A DNA stretch of 24,728 nucleotides, taken from positions 1-24,728 of the forward strand of contig CAVKYH010000031.1 of the NCBI GenBank assembly GCA_963660485.1, written 5' to 3'. The notes under the pieces are model-generated. The model searched no databases, was not told where the DNA came from, and worked only from the letters and a program-made list of their open reading frames with translations. Shown in pieces: positions 17,901 to 24,682 of this stretch; position 1 is the first letter of the stretch; the number at the start of each line of letters is the position of its first letter. The position numbers and the translations under genes are program-made. This DNA comes from UBA6398 sp963660485. Its GTDB lineage: Bacteria > Bacteroidota > Bacteroidia > Bacteroidales > Bacteroidaceae.

Positions 17901-18350
17901 GTCAAGATGAGCAAGGCGGAAAAAGATTCGGCAAAGGCTGCCGCCAAAGCCGCTAAGGCAAAACTCAAAGCCGAACAAAAGGCAAAGGCCGACTCGCTGA
18001 AAATTGCCAAGAAGAAGGAAAAAGCGGCTGCCAAGGCCAAGGCGAAAGCTGCCAAAGCCAAAGCAAAGGCCGAGAAGGAGAAAGCAAAACTCGCTGCGGC
18101 TAAGGCGAAAAACGCAAAGTCGAGCGGAGTGAAAGCTACCGTGAGAAAAACGACGGCTACCGCAAAAGCAGCCTCCACCACCGCAAAAGCGGCTTCCGCC
18201 ACAGCCAAGAATACAACCGCAAAGGCTGCTGATACTAAAACCACCGAGAAAAAACTCACCCTTAAAGAACGTGAGGCGGTGAAGGACTCGATAATCGCAA
18301 AAGCCAAGCGTGATGCCGAGGCTGCAAAGCTGAAAGCTAAAAAGCAATAG
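14991..18350 (+). CDS. PorE-like TPR/PD40/OmpA lipoprotein with 460-residue Ala/Lys-rich tail
   Basis: A 1119-residue envelope lipoprotein; the lipid-attachment Cys is about residue 22 (LILAASCS). In order: TPR-like helices (about 28-140), a PD40/WD40-like propeller (about 155-430, with repeats such as AISPDGQTMYFTY and AVSPDGKWLYFVSDMPGG), a carboxypeptidase-regulatory-like domain (about 430-515), and an OmpA peptidoglycan-binding domain (about 521-655, NRKLSQQRAESVVEYL, NRRTEFRV). This is the order of PorE, the T9SS-linked outer-membrane protein of Porphyromonas. What is odd is the tail from about 656: very rich in Ala and Lys, with ten-residue repeats around KQKADSLKAV and runs like KAKAKAAKAKAKAEKEK, predicted to be helical. 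A family A repeat array is embedded in frame at residues 817-851. The T9SS role is inferred from architecture. Confidence 0.85.
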   Translation: MRHSVIYIYCMLAAMLILAASCSTPEKHHKKGDMFFAHGEYFDAAAEYKTAYSTTPRADKEARGARAFLMGECYRRINSISKAEGAYRNAVRYNYVDTTTYFWLAETQRMQGNYKDARKNYELYLNLQPDDRRTKTGLESCTLGPKMKAEGSNYTVHAAPLFTSRRADYCPALFGEKYDQLIFTSTRPQATGDDDSGITGMKNGDFFYTSKDDKGKWKPVEPLQGNVNSAFDEGAAAISPDGQTMYFTYCSVDPEYPRYAEIYSSTRSDATWSKPQKVEISSDTLSSYAHPAVSPDGKWLYFVSDMPGGIGGLDIWRTQIDSHGMGVPENLGEPINTPGDEEFPTFRFNGDLYFSSNGHPGMGGLDIYCAHPDTINNKWRVEILPSPVNSSGDDFGMTFEGIYNRGYFSSNRKNGRGWDHIFSFERPEVVQTVTGWVYEQDGYELPQSTVYMIGNDGTNLKFGVRSDGGFEQVIKPGVKYVLLATCDGFLNYKQEVTVDSSDVSTCDTVYFPLPSVNSPVLVRNVFYEFNSAKLTDDSRQALDKLAQLLNDNANITIELSSHCDYRGNELYNRKLSQQRAESVVEYLTEHGIDSARLTAVGYGKLRPKVATKRLASSYKFLHEGDTLTEAFIKKLKESEQDTCNALNRRTEFRVLKTTYGLFDDKGNIDSKALLGNNKAGKKGKAEPVVKVYIPTPAEAAAADGKTLAAKKDTVKQTAKKPAATSGKAAATNDKAVEKSDKAAATNNKPDATTKAAAATVKTPAAADAKASAETKVANGADNKAQQTPATAEKAVKTVAKTDTVKANVDKKASAETTSGEGKNSGPSNLNSDASNLNSKASNFNDNASTKNDVKQKADSVKNTPAKTAVDSAKVLKSKEDSAKAAKQKADSLKAVKQKADSLKAARAKADSIKKAAVEESAANAVKPQTNAAQKKADAVESGAKAEKKSTKQPEASAKTDAAATKSVSPAVKMSKAEKDSAKAAAKAAKAKLKAEQKAKADSLKIAKKKEKAAAKAKAKAAKAKAKAEKEKAKLAAAKAKNAKSSGVKATVRKTTATAKAASTTAKAASATAKNTTAKAADTKTTEKKLTLKEREAVKDSIIAKAKRDAEAAKLKAKKQ
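17448..17552 (+). repeat. family A array inside a coding sequence, translated as a 7-residue repeat
   Basis: Five 21-bp units start at 17448, 17469, 17490, 17511 and 17532. The first ends in AAAAAACTCCGGGCCA (left cap plus word), the second and third are the TCTAATTTAAATTCC core with GACGCA and AAGGCA, and the fourth and fifth have decayed. The units read as EGKNSGP, SNLNSDA, SNLNSKA, SNFNDNA and STKNDVK. The left flank from 17440 (CATCGGGAGAAGG) also resembles the cap at 7957. Confidence 0.92.
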
Positions 18351-18384
18351 TCGTATTGCACGAAAGATTTGCCGCCGAAAACAC

Positions 18385-18443
18385 ACAAATCCCCGTTTCG
18401 ACAGAACGAACTCAAACATACGTTTTGGCGCAACGGGGATTGT
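18385..18443 (+). terminator. long-loop inverted repeat between the PorE-like gene and queA
   Basis: ACAAATCCCCGTT (18385-18397) and AACGGGGATTGT (18432-18443) pair over about 12 positions with one bulged A, around a 34-base loop. It lies 34 bases after the stop at 18350 and before the queA promoter. Only a GTTTA follows, so it is a weak candidate for a terminator; a regulatory hairpin is also possible. Confidence 0.4.
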
Positions 18444-18457
18444 TTATGCGTAGAGGG

Positions 18458-18491
18458 TTGTTTCTCAATCGGAAAACAATCGCTAATTTTG
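18458..18491 (+). promoter_or_regulatory. Bacteroidetes promoter for queA
   Basis: TAATTTTG at 18484-18491 matches TAnnTTTG, 19 bases before the ATG at 18511. A TTG at 18458-18460 could be the -33 box, although the 23-base spacing is slightly long. Confidence 0.6.
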
Positions 18492-18510
18492 CAGTCGCAA
18501 ATATAAGAAA

Positions 18511-19734
18511 ATGACAGACCCACGCAATATAAAAATAGAGGAATACGATTATCCTTTGCCCGATGAGCGCATAGCCAAATACCCGGTAAAGGAACGCGAT
18601 ACCTCGAAACTTCTGGTTTACAAGCACGGCGAAATCTCCGACGACCGTTTCTATAATCTCCCCGAGCATATAAAGGCGGGCGAACTCCTGGTTTTCAACA
18701 ACACGCGAGTGATACGCGCGCGCCTGCATTTCCACAAGGAAACGGGAGCTCTGATTGAAGTTTTTTGTCTGGAGCCCGAATTTCCGCGCGACTACGAGCA
18801 AATGTTCCAGGCAACCGACCGCTGCGAATGGACATGCCTCATAGGCAACCGCAAGAAGTGGAAAGAAGGAAGCTTGTGCCGCACGCTGAATGTGAAAGGC
18901 GAAGATGTGGAACTGAAAGCCCGTGTGAAAGATGCCGCGTGCGATGTAGTGGAATTTTCGTGGGGCGGAAACGGGATAACGTTTGCCGAAATTCTCGAGG
19001 CAGCGGGCGAATTGCCTATACCGCCCTATTTGAACCGCGAAACGGAGCAGAGCGATTTGACCACATACCAAACAGTTTATTCAAAGATAAAGGGCTCTGT
19101 GGCTGCTCCCACTGCCGGACTACACTTCACGCCCCGTGTGCTCGAGGCATTGGACGCCGGTGGAGTGGTGCGCGACGAAATCACGCTGCATGTGGGTGCC
19201 GGAACTTTCAAACCCGTCAAAACCGAAACGATAGCCGGCCATGTGATGCATCATGAGTTTATCAGCGTGAAACGCGAGAGTATCGAAAAACTCATAGCCC
19301 ACGGCGGACAGTGCATAGCCGTTGGCACCACATCGGTGCGCACGCTCGAAAGTCTGTATTATATCGGCGTGATGATAGGCCGCAACCCCGATGCCGAGGA
19401 AAGCGACATATGGGTGAGACAATGGTTTCCATACGAATATGCAAGCGGCGGAGAAAAACCGCTGACCACTGTTGAGGCCCTGCAAAACATTGTGGATTAT
19501 CTGGAACGCAACAACCTGCATACGCTCACAACAAATACGCAGATAATAATAGCTCCCGGATACAAATATCACGTGGTGAAAGCGATAATAACCAATTTCC
19601 ACCAACCCAAAAGCACATTGCTGTTGCTTGTGTCGGCTTTGGTGGGCGACAATTGGCGCAAGATTTATCGCCACGCCCTCGATAGCAACTATCGCTTCCT
19701 AAGCTATGGCGACAGTTCGCTGCTAATTCCGTAA
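18511..19734 (+). CDS. queA: S-adenosylmethionine:tRNA ribosyltransferase-isomerase
   Basis: A 407-residue enzyme of queuosine synthesis, which transfers and isomerises the ribosyl part of AdoMet onto preQ1 in tRNA to give epoxyqueuosine. Signature stretches are LVFNNTRVIRARL near residue 60, VAAPTAGLHFTPRVL, ITLHVGAGTFKPV, TNFHQPKSTLLLLVSAL and the C-terminal YRFLSYGDSSLLIP. It is about 50 residues longer than E. coli QueA; the extra part lies between GTTSVRTLESLYY and QIIIAPGYKY (about residues 283-352), which I believe is common in Bacteroidetes. It has its own promoter and a strong terminator, so it is a single-gene unit. Confidence 0.96.
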   Translation: MTDPRNIKIEEYDYPLPDERIAKYPVKERDTSKLLVYKHGEISDDRFYNLPEHIKAGELLVFNNTRVIRARLHFHKETGALIEVFCLEPEFPRDYEQMFQATDRCEWTCLIGNRKKWKEGSLCRTLNVKGEDVELKARVKDAACDVVEFSWGGNGITFAEILEAAGELPIPPYLNRETEQSDLTTYQTVYSKIKGSVAAPTAGLHFTPRVLEALDAGGVVRDEITLHVGAGTFKPVKTETIAGHVMHHEFISVKRESIEKLIAHGGQCIAVGTTSVRTLESLYYIGVMIGRNPDAEESDIWVRQWFPYEYASGGEKPLTTVEALQNIVDYLERNNLHTLTTNTQIIIAPGYKYHVVKAIITNFHQPKSTLLLLVSALVGDNWRKIYRHALDSNYRFLSYGDSSLLIP

Positions 19735-19742
19735 ACAATCTG

Positions 19743-19777
19743 TCCCGCTCGGCAATCCATGCCGGCGGGATTTTTTT
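19743..19777 (+). terminator. Rho-independent terminator of queA
   Basis: TCCCGCTCGGCA and TGCCGGCGGGA pair over 11 positions with one bulged T around an ATCCA loop, followed by seven T residues. It starts nine bases after the queA stop. Confidence 0.9.
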
Positions 19778-19880
19778 GTATCCCAAAAACATAACTCCAA
19801 CTCCGTTGCCGGTGCTGCAAAAAGCCATACAATATATATATAATAAGGTGTGGAAAAAACAAAAAGGCATATTGCAAAAA

Positions 19881-19898
19881 CTATGTCAGACATCGTTT
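19881..19898 (+). repeat. isolated family B fragment
   Basis: CTATGTCAGACATCGTTTC matches the last unit of the family B array at 11963 (ATATCAGACATCGTTTT). It is a single cap-type unit with no full core beside it. The rest of the gap 19778-19975 is A/T-rich with no clear promoter box. Confidence 0.6.
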
Positions 19899-19975
19899 CG
19901 GCAGGAAAAGAGCGAATTGTAACAACTTGATAATAAAAAGATAAAGAATAACGTAAAATAAGAAGAAAATAAGAT

Positions 19976-20512
19976 ATGCGCGACAACCAAAACGAACTGC
20001 TGCCAGTGGTAACGCCCCAAGGCGAAGTGGTGGGCAGTGCCACTCGCGGCGAATGCCATGGCGAAAAACGCCCGTTGCACCCCGTGGTACATCTCCACGT
20101 ATTCAATGGCGAGGGAAAGCTATATCTGCAACTCCGCCCGCGATGGAAAGACATTCAGCCGGGCAAATGGGACACTGCCGTGGGAGGACATGTGGACTAC
20201 GGCGAGGAAACAGCCGACGCCCTGCGCCGCGAAGTGCGCGAAGAACTCGGAATAACCGATTTTACCCCCGGATTCCTCACCCGATATGTGTTTGAATGTC
20301 CACGCGAACGCGAACTCGTCAATGTGTTTGCCACCGTGTATGACGGAGAAATATTCCCGAGTGCCGAGACAGCCGGCGGAAAATTCTTCTCGTCAGAGGA
20401 AATAAAATCGCTCACGGGAAAAGGCGTTTTTACACCCAATTTCGAGAGCGAATACAAACGCCTCTGCGAAAACGGTATGCTTTCAAAATACGCCCCGAAA
20501 AGTTGTTTATAA
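19976..20512 (+). CDS. Nudix hydrolase
   Basis: A 178-residue protein with a complete Nudix box at residues 71-93: Gly71, Glu77, Arg85-Glu86, Glu89-Glu90 and Gly92, spaced exactly as G-x5-E-x7-RE-x-x-EE-x-G. It follows KLYLQLRPRWKDIQPGKWDTAVGGH, a stretch shared with the IPP isomerase/YfcD-like branch of the family. Such enzymes hydrolyse or isomerise diphosphate-linked compounds, using Mg bound by the box. The start at 19976 gives the usual N-terminal strand (ELLPVVTPQGEVVGSATRGECH). It stands alone behind the queA terminator, and the etfB promoter overlaps its end. The substrate is unknown. Confidence 0.92.
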   Translation: MRDNQNELLPVVTPQGEVVGSATRGECHGEKRPLHPVVHLHVFNGEGKLYLQLRPRWKDIQPGKWDTAVGGHVDYGEETADALRREVREELGITDFTPGFLTRYVFECPRERELVNVFATVYDGEIFPSAETAGGKFFSSEEIKSLTGKGVFTPNFESEYKRLCENGMLSKYAPKSCL

Positions 20513-20532
20513 CAAGAAAATAAGTACCTTTG
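20503..20532 (+). promoter_or_regulatory. Bacteroidetes promoter (TTG-N19-TACCTTTG) for etfB-etfA-acd
   Basis: TTG at 20503-20505 and TACCTTTG at 20525-20532 are 19 bases apart, the best consensus match in the window. The -33 box lies inside the last codons of the Nudix gene. Transcription should start near 20538, which places the ATG at 20570 behind a leader of about 30 bases. Confidence 0.82.
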
Positions 20533-20569
20533 CAAATTGTAAGTGAACGAAAATAACAAAATTAGTATT

Positions 20570-21445
20570 ATGAGTTTGAAAATAGTAGTGCTTGCCAAGC
20601 AAGTGCCCGACACGCGAAATGTGGGTAAGGACGCAATGACCCCCGAAGGGACTGTCAACCGCGCCGCATTGCCTGCAATCTTCAATCCCGAAGATCTCAA
20701 CGCGCTCGAACAAGCCCTGCGCTTGAAAGACCAGAACCCCGGCACAACGATAACCGTTGTAACCATGGGACCTCCGCGTGCAACCGAAGTGATACGCGAG
20801 TCTCTCTATCGCGGAGCCGACGGCGGTGTGCTTCTCACCGACAGAGCCTTTGCAGGAGCCGACACATTGGCAACTTCATACGCCCTCTCCATGGCAATAC
20901 GCAAGATAGGCGATTGCGACCTTATTATCGGCGGCCGCCAAGCTATTGACGGCGACACCGCACAGGTAGGCCCGCAGGTTGCGGAGAAACTTGGTTTGAA
21001 CCAAATCACATACGTAAACGAAATCAACGCCTGCGATGGCAAGGAAATCACCGTTACACGCCACATCGACGGCGGAACGGAACTCGTGAAAGCCCCGCTG
21101 CCGATAATGCTTACGGTGAACGGAGACGCAGCACCCTGCCGACCGAGAAATGCAAAGCTCGTGATGAAATACAAACGCGCTATGACTCCTATCGAACGCC
21201 CAGCAAACGGCGAACTGCCCTATGCCGAGGAATACGAAAAGAAACCCTATCTCAACATCACCCAATGGACTGTGGCTGATGTGGACGGCGATTTGCAGCA
21301 GTGCGGACTTGCCGGCTCGCCCACCAAGGTGAAAGCCGTACAGAATATCGTGTTCAAAGCAAAAGAAAGCAAAACTCTCGGAGCAGCAGACGACGATATC
21401 AACGGACTAATTAAGGAATTACTCGCAAACCACACCATAGGATAA
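20570..21445 (+). CDS. etfB: electron transfer flavoprotein beta subunit
   Basis: A 291-residue ETF beta subunit, partner of EtfA in the soluble FAD/AMP heterodimer that takes electrons from acyl-CoA dehydrogenase. It starts MSLKIVVLAKQVPDTRNVG and has FNPEDLNALEQALRLKD, TVVTMGPPRATEVIRESLYRGAD and LIIGGRQAIDGDTAQVGPQVAEKLG, the usual ETF beta landmarks. The ATG at 20570 is preferred over the in-frame GTG at 20543, which lies only 11 bases after the -7 box and would add nine residues not seen in the family. It is first in the operon, 12 bases before etfA. Confidence 0.95.
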   Translation: MSLKIVVLAKQVPDTRNVGKDAMTPEGTVNRAALPAIFNPEDLNALEQALRLKDQNPGTTITVVTMGPPRATEVIRESLYRGADGGVLLTDRAFAGADTLATSYALSMAIRKIGDCDLIIGGRQAIDGDTAQVGPQVAEKLGLNQITYVNEINACDGKEITVTRHIDGGTELVKAPLPIMLTVNGDAAPCRPRNAKLVMKYKRAMTPIERPANGELPYAEEYEKKPYLNITQWTVADVDGDLQQCGLAGSPTKVKAVQNIVFKAKESKTLGAADDDINGLIKELLANHTIG

Positions 21446-21457
21446 AGAAAGACCGAT

Positions 21458-22480
21458 ATGAACAACGTATTTGTATATTGCGAAATAGAAAAAACTACTG
21501 TAGAAGAAGTGAGCCTTGAACTCCTTACAAAAGGACGCAAGCTCGCCAATCGTCTCGGCGTAAAACTCGAAGCTATCTGCGCCGGTACAGGAATAAAAGG
21601 TCAGGTTGAAAAACAAGTTCTGCCTTATGGCGTGGACGTTCTCCACGTTTTCGACCACGAAGGACTGTATCCCTACACGTCGAAACCTCATACATCAATT
21701 CTCGTAAACCTTTTCAAGCGCGAACAACCACAAATCTGCCTGATGGGAGCAACTGTTATCGGCCGCGACCTCGGTCCCCGCGTTTCTTCAGCGCTTAAGA
21801 GCGGACTTACTGCCGATTGCACTGCTTTGGAAATCGGAGATTTTGATGACAAAAAGAGCGGAAAGTCTTATAAAGACCTGTTGTTCCAGATACGTCCTGC
21901 GTTCGGCGGAAACATTGTGGCAACAATCGTTAACCCGGAAAACCGCCCTCAAATGGCAACAGTGCGCAGCGGTGTGATGAAAGCTGAAATCCTTGACGAA
22001 AACTACAAAGGCGAGGTGGTTTATGAGAATACCGATGAATTTGTACCCGCAGAGGATTATGTTGTAAAGGTAATTGAACGCCACGTGGAGCGCGCAAAGA
22101 ACAATCTCAAAGGCGCGGCTATCATCGTGGCAGGAGGCTATGGCGTAGGAAGCGCTGACGGTTTCAAATTGCTTTACGACTTTGCAAACGAAATTCACGC
22201 TGAGGTTGGCGCCAGCCGTGCTGCTGTTGATGCCGGCTTCTGCGCTTCGGATTTGCAGATAGGGCAAACTGGTGTAACGGTACGCCCCAAGGTTTACATA
22301 GCATGCGGCATTTCGGGCGCGATACAGCACGTGGCTGGTATGAAAGAGAGCGGAATCGTAATCTCAATCAATACTGACCCCGACGCTCCTATCAACAAAA
22401 TTGCCGACTACGTTATTCTTGGTTCGGTAGAGGACGTTTTGCCCAAGATGATTAAGTATTATAAAGAAAACAGCAAGTAA
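21458..22480 (+). CDS. etfA: electron transfer flavoprotein alpha subunit
   Basis: A 340-residue ETF alpha subunit. The N-terminal half is the variable nucleotide-fold domain; the C-terminal half is the FAD-binding domain, with GYGVGSADGFKLLYDFANEI, GASRAAVDAGF, the signature QIGQTGVTVRPKVYIACGISGAIQHVAGMK split here at about residues 248-277, and INTDPDAPINKIADYVILG. The last matches the FAD-binding loop of the family. There is no iron-sulfur cluster motif. It lies 12 bases after etfB and 31 before the acyl-CoA dehydrogenase. Whether this pair is a simple carrier or an electron-bifurcating type cannot be settled by eye. Confidence 0.95.
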   Translation: MNNVFVYCEIEKTTVEEVSLELLTKGRKLANRLGVKLEAICAGTGIKGQVEKQVLPYGVDVLHVFDHEGLYPYTSKPHTSILVNLFKREQPQICLMGATVIGRDLGPRVSSALKSGLTADCTALEIGDFDDKKSGKSYKDLLFQIRPAFGGNIVATIVNPENRPQMATVRSGVMKAEILDENYKGEVVYENTDEFVPAEDYVVKVIERHVERAKNNLKGAAIIVAGGYGVGSADGFKLLYDFANEIHAEVGASRAAVDAGFCASDLQIGQTGVTVRPKVYIACGISGAIQHVAGMKESGIVISINTDPDAPINKIADYVILGSVEDVLPKMIKYYKENSK

Positions 22481-22511
22481 GAAAGGGACTTGACAAAATC
22501 ATAAAAAAGCA

Positions 22512-24242
22512 ATGGCAAATTTCTATTCAGATAAGCCGGAACTAAAGTTCCACCTAAACAATGCCCTGATGAAAAAAATCGTCGCTCTTCGCGAAGGCGA
22601 CTTTTCTGATGCGGCGAAATACGATTACGCTCCTGTTGACTACGATGATGCTATTGACAGCTACGATCGTGTGCTTTCGATAGTGGGCGATGTTACAGCC
22701 AATGTGGTTGCGCCCAACGCTGAAAGCGTTGATGCCGAAGGTCCGCATCTTAAAGATGGCCGTGTGAGCTATGCCGAGGGAACGAAGCAGAATCTCGCCA
22801 CAACCATCGCTGCCGGAATGAACGGCATGACCATGCCCCGTCGTTACGGAGGCTTGAATTTCCCGATTACCGCCTATACCATTGCAAACGAAGTGGTATC
22901 GGCCGGCGATGCAGGCTTTGAAAATATTTGGAGTCTCCAAGATTGTATCGAAACCCTCTATGAGTTTGGCAACGAGGAGCAGCGCCAGAAATATATCCCG
23001 CGTGTTTGCGAGGGCGAAACCATGTCTATGGACCTCACCGAGCCTGATGCGGGTAGCGATTTGCAGAGTGTGATGCTTCGCGCCACATATTCCGAAGAAG
23101 AAGGCTGCTGGTTGCTCAACGGTGTGAAACGTTTCATCACCAATGGCGACTCTGACATTCACCTTGTGCTTGCCCGTTCAGAAGAAGGCACACGCGACGG
23201 CCGCGGTCTCTCGATGTTTATCTACGACAAGCGCCAAGGCGGAGTGAATGTGCGCCGCATTGAGAACAAGCTCGGTATTCACGGCTCACCCACTTGCGAA
23301 CTTGTCTACAAGAACGCTCACGCAGAACTTTGCGGCGAACGTCGTTTGGGTCTCATCAAATATGTGATGGCTCTTATGAACGGCGCGCGTCTCGGCATCG
23401 CAGCCCAGAGTGTCGGCATCAGTCAGGCGGCTTATGACGAGGCACTTGCCTACGCCACAGACCGCTGCCAGTTTGGTAAGGCAATCATCGATATGCCGCC
23501 GGTGTACAATATGATTGCAACGATAAAGGCCAAACTCGATGCAGGCCGCGCACTTCTTTACGAAACATCGCGCTATGTGGACATTTACAAGTCGTATGAC
23601 GACATTGCCCGCAGCCGCAAACTCACTCCCGAGGAACGTCAGGAGCAGAAGAAGTACACTCGTCTTGCCGACAGCTTCACACCGCTTGCAAAAGGTATGA
23701 ACTCCGAGTATGCCAACCAGAACTCCTACGACTGTATCCAGGTGCACGGCGGTTCTGGCTTCATGCTCGAATACGCATGCCAGCGCCTGTATCGCGATGC
23801 CCGCATCACGAGCATCTACGAAGGCACAACGCAGTTGCAGACTGTGGCTGCAATACGCTACGTAACCAACGGCACATACATGGGAGTGATTCGCGATTTC
23901 GAGAAGATTGAAGTTCCCGAAGCTTACCAAAGCATCAAAAACCGCATCCACGCTATGGCAGACGCTTGCGAGGCTGCTGTGAACAAGGTGAAGGAAGCCG
24001 GAAATCAGGATTACCACGACCTCGTGGCGCGTAACCTTTACGAAATCACGGCCGACGTTATCATGTCGCAACTCTTGCTCCGCGACACAATCCAAGCCCC
24101 CGAACTCTTCGAGAAGAGCCTTAAGGTTTACGTTAACTACGCTGAGGCCGAAGTGGCAAAGCATGTGGCTATCGTGAACAACACCAACGTTGAGGATATC
24201 CCCAACTATGTTCAGGCTCCTGCCGAAACCAAAGGAGAGTAA
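22512..24242 (+). CDS. acyl-CoA dehydrogenase (large form with C-terminal extension)
   Basis: A 576-residue flavoenzyme that forms trans-2-enoyl-CoA and passes electrons to ETF. Landmarks are TEPDAGSDLQS and LNGVKRFITNGD in the middle domain, NGARLGIAAQSVGISQAAYDEALAYA and RCQFGKAI in the helical domain, QVHGGSGFMLEYACQRLYRDARI, and the catalytic base Glu437 in IYEGTTQLQ. About 130 residues follow the catalytic domain, a helical C-terminal extension found in the larger members and absent from the 380-residue short-chain type. It is the last gene of the etf operon and is followed by a strong terminator. Chain-length preference is unknown. Confidence 0.94.
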   Translation: MANFYSDKPELKFHLNNALMKKIVALREGDFSDAAKYDYAPVDYDDAIDSYDRVLSIVGDVTANVVAPNAESVDAEGPHLKDGRVSYAEGTKQNLATTIAAGMNGMTMPRRYGGLNFPITAYTIANEVVSAGDAGFENIWSLQDCIETLYEFGNEEQRQKYIPRVCEGETMSMDLTEPDAGSDLQSVMLRATYSEEEGCWLLNGVKRFITNGDSDIHLVLARSEEGTRDGRGLSMFIYDKRQGGVNVRRIENKLGIHGSPTCELVYKNAHAELCGERRLGLIKYVMALMNGARLGIAAQSVGISQAAYDEALAYATDRCQFGKAIIDMPPVYNMIATIKAKLDAGRALLYETSRYVDIYKSYDDIARSRKLTPEERQEQKKYTRLADSFTPLAKGMNSEYANQNSYDCIQVHGGSGFMLEYACQRLYRDARITSIYEGTTQLQTVAAIRYVTNGTYMGVIRDFEKIEVPEAYQSIKNRIHAMADACEAAVNKVKEAGNQDYHDLVARNLYEITADVIMSQLLLRDTIQAPELFEKSLKVYVNYAEAEVAKHVAIVNNTNVEDIPNYVQAPAETKGE

Positions 24243-24274
24243 TCCCGCGAAGTAAAGAAAATCTTAGATACAAG

Positions 24275-24317
24275 AAATCCGCACTGTGAATAAAATTGCA
24301 GTGCGGATTTTGTTTTT
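24275..24317 (+). terminator. Rho-independent terminator of the etf-acd operon
   Basis: AAATCCGCACTG (24275-24286) and CAGTGCGGATTT (24299-24310) form a perfect 12-pair stem around a 12-base loop, followed by TTGTTTTT. It starts 33 bases after the acyl-CoA dehydrogenase stop. Confidence 0.92.
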
Positions 24318-24378
24318 CCATCGTTCCGGCTCGTCAGCCTCTCAATACCGCTTGCAATTTCGCCGTAACCGCCATTCC

Positions 24379-24447
24379 TGCGGCTTTTCGCGCATTTTGC
24401 AAACCCGTAATTAGATGCTTGAAAAACTACATGGGATATCGTAAAAA
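24379..24447 (+). repeat. 69-bp direct repeat, copy 1
   Basis: It begins TGCGGCTTTTCGCGCATTTT, runs through AAACCCGTAATTAGATGCTTG and AAAACTACATGG, and ends GTAAAAA. It is nearly identical to 24611-24679, apart from a few substitutions and one base of length difference. The right part overlaps the cap of the family A array that starts here. Confidence 0.85.
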
Positions 24448-24512
24448 TTCCAAGGCATCTAATTTAAATTCCGACGCATCTAATTTGAATTAGGTCAGAC
24501 CTCGTTTTTACG
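24408..24512 (+). repeat. family A 21-bp modular repeat array
   Basis: The order is outer block with GAAAAACTACATGG, cap ATCGTAAAAATTCC, word AAGGCA, core TCTAATTTAAATTCC, word GACGCA, core TCTAATTTGAATT, end block AGGTCAGACCTCGTTTTTACG with its last base included. The order equals that of 2935-3034 read on the other strand. It lies in the 486-base region after the last terminator, which has no gene. Confidence 0.9.
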
Positions 24513-24610
24513 CCTCTGCCACATAAGATTTTTCAGACAGCATAAACACTCAACAAAGATAAAGATATTCAATCGGTGCTTGCTGGCAATCGGCGCACAT
24601 CGCTTTCATG

Positions 24611-24679
24611 TGCGGCTTTTCGCGCATTTCGTAAACCCGTAATTAGATGCTTGGAAAACTACATGGAATGTGGTAAAAA
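24611..24679 (+). repeat. 69-bp direct repeat, copy 2
   Basis: The second copy of 24379-24447, 232 bases downstream. Here the block is followed not by a family A array but by the family B units that begin at 24683, so the same left flank leads into two different repeat families. Confidence 0.85.
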
Positions 24680-24682
24680 CAA

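Noticed and set aside
18444..18510. preQ1 riboswitch before queA
   Set aside because: I looked for the short hairpin and A-rich tail of preQ1 riboswitches and found no convincing fit; a normal promoter occupies the space.
17063..18523. 486-codon open frame on the minus strand
   Set aside because: It is antisense to the Ala/Lys-rich tail of the PorE-like gene. Its Phe/Ala/Ser-rich composition is the direct mirror of Lys and Ala codons, and it has no domain.
24296..24493. 65-codon open frame ending in SNLNSDASNLN
   Set aside because: It starts inside the terminator hairpin and its end is merely the open frame of the family A array; no other support for a gene.
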